A DNA stretch of 64,000 bases from Apiosordaria backusii. Lineage: Eukaryota; Ascomycota; Sordariomycetes; Sordariales; Lasiosphaeriaceae. Position 1 is the stretch's first letter. Every line of letters starts with the position of its first letter. Shown in pieces: positions 57,434 through 64,000 of this stretch. The position numbers and the translations under genes were made by a program. Under the pieces are notes generated by a model. The model worked only from the letters and a program-made list of their open reading frames with translations, searched no databases and was not told the DNA's origin. The DNA is taken from contig JAUKTV010000006.1 in the NCBI GenBank assembly GCA_030549205.1, forward strand, positions 1,506,501-1,570,500. Direction: 5' to 3'.

Positions 57434-58936
57434 ATGCGATACTCCCTGCCGCTCGGGAGCCGGCCGTTCGGCCCGTTGTGCATCATGCACCAGATGGAGG
57501 TGGTCGAGCTAGAACCGCGGCCAACCAACAACGACAACCGCCTCTCTGACGCATCGGAATTGTCCAATTTGGGAAGCAAAAAAAACGAGTCACAAAGTCT
57601 GCCTGTGGGCAGCACCGTTGCTGTCTTTGAGGACGAACTGAACCGCATACTAGAAAAATTGGTGATAGTCGTTCCCTGCAAGGATGAAGACGTTGAGGTG
57701 ATCAGGGGGGTGGTCAAAGGCATTCCGAGTCTCTGTGCGGTGATTCTGGTATCCAACTGTTCTCATCGGCACGGAGACAATGGGTGGGAGGCGCAGGCCA
57801 GAATGCTGGCAGAATTCTGCACCTGGGGTAGGGAGGGGTGCTTTGTGCACCAAAAGTACCCCAGGGCAGCGACGGCTTTCAGAGAAGCAGGAGTCCCTGA
57901 AGTTATTGATCCAGCCACCGGTACACTACGAAACGGGAAGGGGGAGGGCATGTATCTGGGAATTGCCATGGCACAATCCTATTTTTCTCAGCGAAGATAT
58001 ATTGGCTTCATCGACGCAGATAACAGAGTCCCCGGCTCCGTGACCGAGTATTGCAAAGCCTACGCTGGTGGTTTTGCCTTGGTTCAACGCTCTTTTGCAA
58101 AGAATGGCACAGAACCGGAGGACGTGATGGTGCGAATCTGTTGGGCTAGCAAGCCCAAACACAACTCGGAGACGGGGCGAATTGAGTTCGTCAAGGAGGG
58201 CCGAAGTTCGCGGATTGTGAATGCTTTCCTCAACAAGCTATTTGCAGTCCAAGGGAAAGAAAAGGACTTCATCACCACTGGCAATGCTGGGGAGCACGCC
58301 ATGACTATGGACATGGCGCTGAGGATGCGGATGGCTAACGGCTATGCCATCGAGCCATATCAGTATATCGAGCCTCTTCTGAGGCACCAGTCCTCAATGG
58401 TGAGCAGTGGCATCAATGGCCAGACGGACAAGCCCTATCCTCTCAAGAGGACGCGGATCTTGCAGATAAAGACCACAAATCCTCATCTGCATCGTGCAAC
58501 TGGTAACGACCATATCACCAAAATGTGGGCAGCTGGTCTCGGTGTTTTGTACCATCACCTTTTACCTAGCCGGGCCTGCGAAATCTCGGGTCTGGACACC
58601 AACATTACCGAACTTTGCCGTGAAATGCGCCAATTTGCGGTGAAAAACAGCGCAATTAGGGACACCGAGGAACTTCCGCGTCCGACGATCTACCCTTCAT
58701 TGGACCATGCCGACTTGAATTCCTTCCGGGACTTTCTTGGAGAACCGTGTCCGGGACATGATGGATCTGAAGCCCTGGGGTTTTATGGACTCGTTGGCCA
58801 GGCATGGTCGGTTTATGGCTCAAGCAGTCCAACAGATCCGTCAACCTCTGAGGATGGGTCATCAGAAGATGACCGACACTCTTCAGACTCTTCAGAAGAT
58901 GAGCCGTTGCCTGATATCTCGAAAAGGAGTGAATAG
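57434..58936 (+). CDS. mpgS: Mannosyl-3-phosphoglycerate synthase (GT55)
   Basis: A single exon of 500 residues. The start MRYSLPLGSRPFGPL matches the family's usual N-terminus. Then LVIVVPCKDED and AVILVSNCSHR precede the sugar-nucleotide part, and GFIDADNRVPGSV carries the metal-binding DAD (residues 194-196). Also seen are GKGEGMYLGIA, the KPK substrate region (RICWASKPKHN), TTGNAGEHAMTMDMALRM and the C-terminal NPHLHRATGNDHI. The enzyme joins GDP-mannose and 3-phosphoglycerate to mannosyl-3-phosphoglycerate, which a phosphatase converts to the compatible solute mannosylglycerate. No phosphatase gene is adjacent. The last 60 residues are an acidic Ser-rich tail (DRHSSDSSEDE) absent from bacterial and archaeal forms. 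All motifs are intact. The enzyme is best known in thermophilic prokaryotes but also occurs in some ascomycetes. Confidence 0.92.
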   Translation: MRYSLPLGSRPFGPLCIMHQMEVVELEPRPTNNDNRLSDASELSNLGSKKNESQSLPVGSTVAVFEDELNRILEKLVIVVPCKDEDVEVIRGVVKGIPSLCAVILVSNCSHRHGDNGWEAQARMLAEFCTWGREGCFVHQKYPRAATAFREAGVPEVIDPATGTLRNGKGEGMYLGIAMAQSYFSQRRYIGFIDADNRVPGSVTEYCKAYAGGFALVQRSFAKNGTEPEDVMVRICWASKPKHNSETGRIEFVKEGRSSRIVNAFLNKLFAVQGKEKDFITTGNAGEHAMTMDMALRMRMANGYAIEPYQYIEPLLRHQSSMVSSGINGQTDKPYPLKRTRILQIKTTNPHLHRATGNDHITKMWAAGLGVLYHHLLPSRACEISGLDTNITELCREMRQFAVKNSAIRDTEELPRPTIYPSLDHADLNSFRDFLGEPCPGHDGSEALGFYGLVGQAWSVYGSSSPTDPSTSEDGSSEDDRHSSDSSEDEPLPDISKRSE

Positions 58937-60249
58937 GGGTTTGGATGTTATAATTTCATGACTTTCTAATACCAACACTGACAAGAGCGAGGCGTACATT
59001 CTGCCCATGAGAGGGGAGCCATTCAGTTTGTTTTGCTTTTTTTTTAAATCCTGTATTCTCTGTAATTCACTGGGTGGTCAATGTTTTGGCGATTTTCAGC
59101 AGCATTAGAGGGCGGAAACCATGGGTATTGCAAGGCATCATGACATGGAGCGTTCGGCGGTCATCAGGGTTTGCAAGAAAAGTGTATCTTATTCACCTAA
59201 GGTAGATTAGAGCTCACACGAGCACCTCGGCAACTATCACTTCAGTCTTGTAACCATTGCACTACCTGTTGTATCTGTGCTTGCTTTCCGTACATCTCCG
59301 AGCTTTGATGTGAAACGTTGCTTGTCATGTACTGGGTTGCACCCCCCTCATGGTAACGTTTACAAGCTGAACCAAAGCCTGGGGCTTCGCCAGACCTCCA
59401 TGGAAAAGTACCTTATACCACGCCTCCAAGGAGCGCTTGACAGGTCGAGTCATATCATCGTCTAGTAGGTAGCCAACCACTCTTTCTCGGGGATTGACTG
59501 CCTAAGTGAGATAGCTAGTAAATACTGTAACTACACCAACTCACAGGTAAATGTATATCTAAGTATGCATCACCAACAGTCGAGCAAGTCAGCAAGAGCC
59601 TAGGTCCGGGACCAACCGCCCCCACAGGAGGCCATCAAGCAGACGCAGATAGAAATCGAGGCCAGTTGTCAATCCAACAGGAATTGTTGGGCTTACATGT
59701 GGAGGTCACAGGTCCCAAAAAGGCAAAAGTATGGGATGACATACGTCTGGGTGCGTGGCAAGCCTTGTAGGGCTGATGACACGCATACACCCGGATTCAG
59801 TCGGGTCGGAGATGGTGTGCTGCAGGGAGCGGATAGCAACGGTTAGATCAGAGTTAAAATGATATAAGTTTTCTTTTACGGGAAAGTAATCTGACCGTGT
59901 CCGGTACCCGGTGTGCAGATCAGACCGTAAGGAGCATGAACCTACCTACCATGGTGGATGCACCTCAACAGGCAGCCCCCAACACTTATCCGCTGTTCCA
60001 TTCTGATGGGCTCCCGTCTGTTGTTCATGCTTTATCCGTATCCGACAATATTTTCTCTGCCGTTGGTGCTGTTGATTTTAACTAGGTAAACGACCCAACT
60101 GGATACATTGAAATATAACTAGGTACATGAGTTCTTGTACCTTACCCCACCCGCGCCGGTGAAGCCTCGGAACCCCTGAGCCCCTGAAACCAATTTGCCT
60201 AATTCTTCCCACCTGAATCTCAACTCCACGATAACAAAGTATCGCCCAG
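58937..60249. other. Convergent intergenic region (MPGS and the DUF8021-like gene)
   Basis: Contains the MPGS 3' UTR (T-rich at about 59035-59045) and the 3' flank of the DUF8021-like gene. Several tacctacc/taggtac words occur (59465, 59942, 60080, 60120). No gene. Confidence 0.55.
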
Positions 60250-61117
60250 CTAGTAGTAGCCAAATCTATGCACATACTCCAACCTGCCCTTCACAATTCT
60301 CCCCTCAAACCCCGCCACTTTCTCCCCTACCACACCCAGCACAGAAACAGCCCCGATCGTTTCATCAATCACGTACTTTCGTCCCTGAATTTCCCTGCCC
60401 TCTGTCGACCCCACCCCCAGCCCAGCGCACTGCTCCCCCTGCGCCGCCTGTAACTGGCCACCCTTCCCAGAGTCGAGCACAGAGCAGCTCTCCCCCCACA
60501 CAACACTCCCCTTCCCATCCAAGTACCCATCAAAAACGCTCTTCAATATCTGTCTCGTGTCCTGATCTGTCCTGCTAAAACTCCGCCACGTTTCCTTCTT
60601 GACGTTGTTTTGTATCTCCTGCGTGCTGCCCCCCGGAATGGGGAAGTAAACAGTGTGAATTTCCTTGACTCTGAGCGGCACCCCCCAGTGTTGTTGGCGG
60701 ATTCGTAGTAGATGTGCACCCCCAGGATGGCATCACTAGAGATGAGCCGGGTGTAGCCTGAGCAGCCTTCTTGGTCGACGATGGAATGGGTATGCAAGGG
60801 TCGAATTTGAGAGGTGGCGAGTATGGTGTGATTGAGGGGAGTGAGGACGGCGTTGTCATAGAAGGGGTAGGGGTTAGTAGTGGGGAAAAAGAGCGGGTCG
60901 GGTGGTAAAGAGGCGTGTTGAGGCGCTGTTTGGAGCTCCGAATAGCGGTCCGAGGATTGGCGGAGGTGAGACCATTGGCACCGTTCTGTTGTGAGTGGGG
61001 GTCAGCATGGAACAGCGACGTAGGAAGGTGTACATCTAACGATGCTTTCATATGGGGTTACATACGGCCTAGGACACCAGAGAGAGGGAGAAGGGACAGC
61101 AGAAGGCGAGACACCAT
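60250..61117 (-). pseudogene. Secreted DUF8021-like protein gene with apparent one-base frameshift
   Basis: Exon 1 (61066-61117) encodes a signal peptide (MVSRLLLSLLPLSGVLG). An 80-nt intron (GTATGT...ACAG) leads to exon 2 from 60985. Frame A reads DRYSELQTAP...FYDNAVLTPLNHTIL...SSDAILGVHIYYESANNTG up to a run of six G (60681-60686 on the plus strand). After that, frame B continues VPLRVKEIHTVYFPIP...RKYVIDETIGAVSVLG...GRLEYVHRF to the stop at 60250. The final block resembles the conserved DUF8021 end (intact: VIDE-GAVSV, LRYVHTM-like). A single base gained or lost in the G run would separate the two halves. It is either a true recent lesion or an assembly error. About 260 residues if read through; function unknown. 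Confidence 0.6.
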
Positions 61118-64000
61118 CGTGATTGTTACAGATGCGTCATTCAAGATTTATCTCGTGTGTTATGGTGGCAGAAGCTCTTAGAGATATAGATAGACCTCCG
61201 TTTGCGATGGAAAGGTAATTCCAATCACTCATCATGTATTTATGTCACGGTTTTGAACAGTGATTTTCTGCCGAGACAATCTATCTGCCGCGCCGACTTT
61301 GATACCTTGCATATACTCTACAGTCACCCCGCGTTGGAAATTGTCGAACAGGGGATTGTATATATGAATGCCGCTCTTTGGTTTAGCCAGAATCTATCTA
61401 CGAGGGGTTACCCACCAGAACGATAGCCCTCTCAGATCAGATGGCCTTTTTCTGGAACTGTTGAATACTAGGTAACTGTCTTCATCCCTATTCAATGTGG
61501 CAAACTCAAGCTGGGAGTTTTATTGCCGATAAAATCAGAGAGAGATGATTCAGATACACATACCTTGTCACTTGTGGCTTCTGGCTAGAGGCAACCACAG
61601 ACGGACAGGCAATAAAGGGGGGGGGGCTGCCTTGGAGTATGACTTGTCCAGTGCATCTGGTATTTTCAGGCTTGCATCCAATCGCCAGCCACTCCGCACC
61701 CGACAAATCTCCCCCGCGATGATCACCGGTTCGCATCCCGTGAGGACGCAGGCCATGCATCGCCCGTCCCGACTTGGCGGCCGCCTCCACAACCAACAAT
61801 GCCGACCGACCGAATATGTGACGAACCAAGCCCAGGCAAGACATGTGAGTTGTCAACAAGGCATCTTGCAAATCTGGGGCGATCAGCATTTTCATTTTCA
61901 TTTTCATTCACTCTCATTCACATGTCGTCAGTTTTTGGAGACCTCTTGGAAACTTTGCAACTATTCCCAGACCTATGTGTCCGGAACAGGCATAGCGTGC
62001 ACCGCCTCTGGTCGTTGGGTGTAAGGCCTCTGAAATGATTGGATATTCGCACTTCTCCGTTCGGCTGATTCGACCGTTGGCAGGCCAGAAACGCGGCCCG
62101 TAGTAGTCTCTTATAGAAGCCATACGGAATGTCTCGAAAAAAATTCAATAGGAGGCCTTGACGCCTTTTTACCTGCGTTCCGATCTGTCGGGTCAACCAG
62201 GCAAGAAAGGGGTGTCCGGTGATGCATTCTGGACGCACCGGCGAGCAAATGCAAAGCTGAGCACTGCCGACGGTGCAGAAAGCGGTTCGCCATTCCGTGG
62301 AATACCTAGAAGTTGAAACTCTGGAGATTAAATGCAGATCGCCACATGTGATTCGGAGATCACGGCCTGAATCAGACATACATGACTTCATCTTTCAGGA
62401 AAAGGCTGATATCGTAGCCAATCCGATGAGAGAATGCATGTTCTGTTGGACAAATGCGGTGGAAGACATCGACGGTGACCAATTCTCACCGCTATCCATC
62501 CAACACATCAGGCTAGTAGTAGCCGAGATGAGCAAAAGGTCTATTAGATTCGTATGCCCTATTGGCTATCTGGCGCCCGCTGGTGTCCGGCCTATGTTCG
62601 GACAAGGGCAGACGTCTTGCAGAATGGAAGCTTAACGCTTGGGGATGATTCGGTACCTGGCAAAACCAACTATCTATTACCTACTACGTAATGCATTAAG
62701 TTCCGCGTACGGACTATCACTGAACGCCAAACCATATGGAAGGAAATCCGACAGGCTGCTTGGTCCCAGCCCAGTGGTACGCATGTTGACCAATCCGGGG
62801 GCACAGGTGATCACTGTAGATCATAGGGCTGAAGAGATGGCCTCGTGTAATAAGTTGGCTACTACTTTGCCTCGAGGAGGGATACTTTCGTGCATCTAAT
62901 CATATCGTTTTTCATTCCAAAATGAAGAGTTTGTTATTTAACCAGTAGGTAGTACCAGGGACTCTACCCTTGAAGCAAAACAGACATTCGGTGTGACTAA
63001 GAGAGATTAATCAGAAATTGAAGAAGAATAATTTAACGCGAGAACATGTCACCAATTCAACATTTCAACAGCGAGTTACTCATCCGCTAGGCATTTTCAG
63101 GCATCAGGTGTGCATAGCAAGGAATCCACAGGCCACAGGACCTGGTGCAACAGACCAGTAGATTCCACTGAATTATGGTCCAGAAACAGAGTCACAGGGA
63201 CGGCGGCCGATGGGCGTGCATTGAGAGCGGGAGGGCAATGCTTGTTTGAGAAAATTATCCGCTTGGGGTGATTCATAGGTGATAATTCTCAGGCTTGGCC
63301 CATCCTGAGGACAGTGTTTCTCCGCCTCGCGGGGTGTGGCTTGCCTCAGGCCTTGGACCTCATGTACCTTATGGTTTTCCCCTCGATATTTTCCGCGAGT
63401 AAAATCAATCTCGATTCCACGCGCATCTGGGCTTTTATGCGACTGTCTGTTGATATCGTGTGACCGTCTGTGCAGTGCAAGACTTGGCCCCCTATTGGGT
63501 CGCGCTTAATGGCTGCCACCAACCATGCACGCTAAAATGTACCAATGGGACTTTCTCGTCAAACCAACGAACTTGTGTTCAGGAGGCGGAGCCACGTCCC
63601 AACTCAGGCACTGCGCCGCGAGGGACATGGGATGAATTTGACTGCCGATTCTGCTTTCAGTGGCCACCAAACAAGTGTGGTATGTACCACTGCCACCAGC
63701 GGCCCGGATGCTTGGCCAGAATCCCTCGCCCAACTCAACCACAACTTCATGTAGTACTTCCTAATCTCGATTTGGCTTCCAAGGCATTCTTGCCCGTGTT
63801 TCTCTTATGGGCTCCATAATGAGGCACGGCTGGGGTGTGTGTGAGTTGAGATGTTTTTGTCTAGGTAGACAATGACCACCCTACCTTGCTTTGGGTGGAC
63901 CTGTACCAGGTCTAGTTGTCTCTTCCATGACCAATCCGCCTTGATTGTTGGCCACGATCGACGCCACCAGTGTAATAGGGATTTTTCCAGAAGGCGCCCC
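61118..64000. other. Gene-poor right end of the window
   Basis: No supported gene. Simple sequence includes a G run at about 61617-61627 and a (TTTTCA)n stretch at about 61887-61905. Open frames (for example 62273-62635 and 63460-63819, +) have no recognisable motif or splice partner. A gene continuing past 64000 cannot be excluded. Confidence 0.5.

Overview
The window looks like chromosomal DNA of a filamentous ascomycete, most likely Sordariomycetes (Sordariales-like). Reasons: short phase-variable introns of about 55-115 nt with GTRNGT donors and CTAAC/CTGAC branch points; a fungal-specific gene set (chitin-synthase chaperone Chs7, HET domain, LaeA-type methyltransferase, Kre9-like GPI protein, fungal S41 peptidase); an intron-containing nuclear tRNA-Lys; and a broken HET gene whose stops include C-to-T changes at CpA, as repeat-induced point mutation (RIP) would make. 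I rebuilt the gene models by hand from splice sites and frame.

Left part (1-20 kb), mostly housekeeping: a secreted S41 peptidase cut by the window edge (-); mitochondrial uL15m (+); sorting nexin Mvp1 (+, five exons); a Dcn1-type cullin neddylation factor with two possible first exons (+); mitochondrial bS6m (-, three exons); a 1259-residue coiled-coil/Cys-motif protein (-); Chs7 (-).

Middle (20.8-34 kb), an accessory island: a degenerate HET-domain pseudogene (-), a lone zinc-type alcohol-dehydrogenase-like oxidoreductase (+), an AT-rich possible transposon end, then four tandem minus-strand genes for short J-domain proteins. Each of the four carries an HPD motif and an intron at the same place after J-domain helix III. 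Behind the J domain each has a different mostly coiled-coil tail, three of them ending in Lys/Arg-rich nuclear-signal-like sequence. The first copy appears to have lost its 3' splice AG and carries a 21-bp coding minisatellite. This array is the best candidate here for an undescribed system.

Right part (34-64 kb): an NmrA-like NAD(P)-binding protein (-), a LaeA-like methyltransferase (+), a predicted C-terminally membrane-anchored protein with a Cys hexapeptide repeat (-), a secreted two-part protein (-), tRNA-Lys(CTT) (+), a Kre9/Knh1-like GPI protein (-), a Clr5-like/ankyrin protein (+), an 8.5-kb gene-poor stretch with decayed membrane-protein fragments, mannosyl-3-phosphoglycerate synthase (+), and a secreted DUF8021-like gene with an apparent one-base frameshift in a G6 run (-). 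No rRNA, CRISPR or intact transposon was found. Functions rest on motif and family recognition by eye; no search was run.
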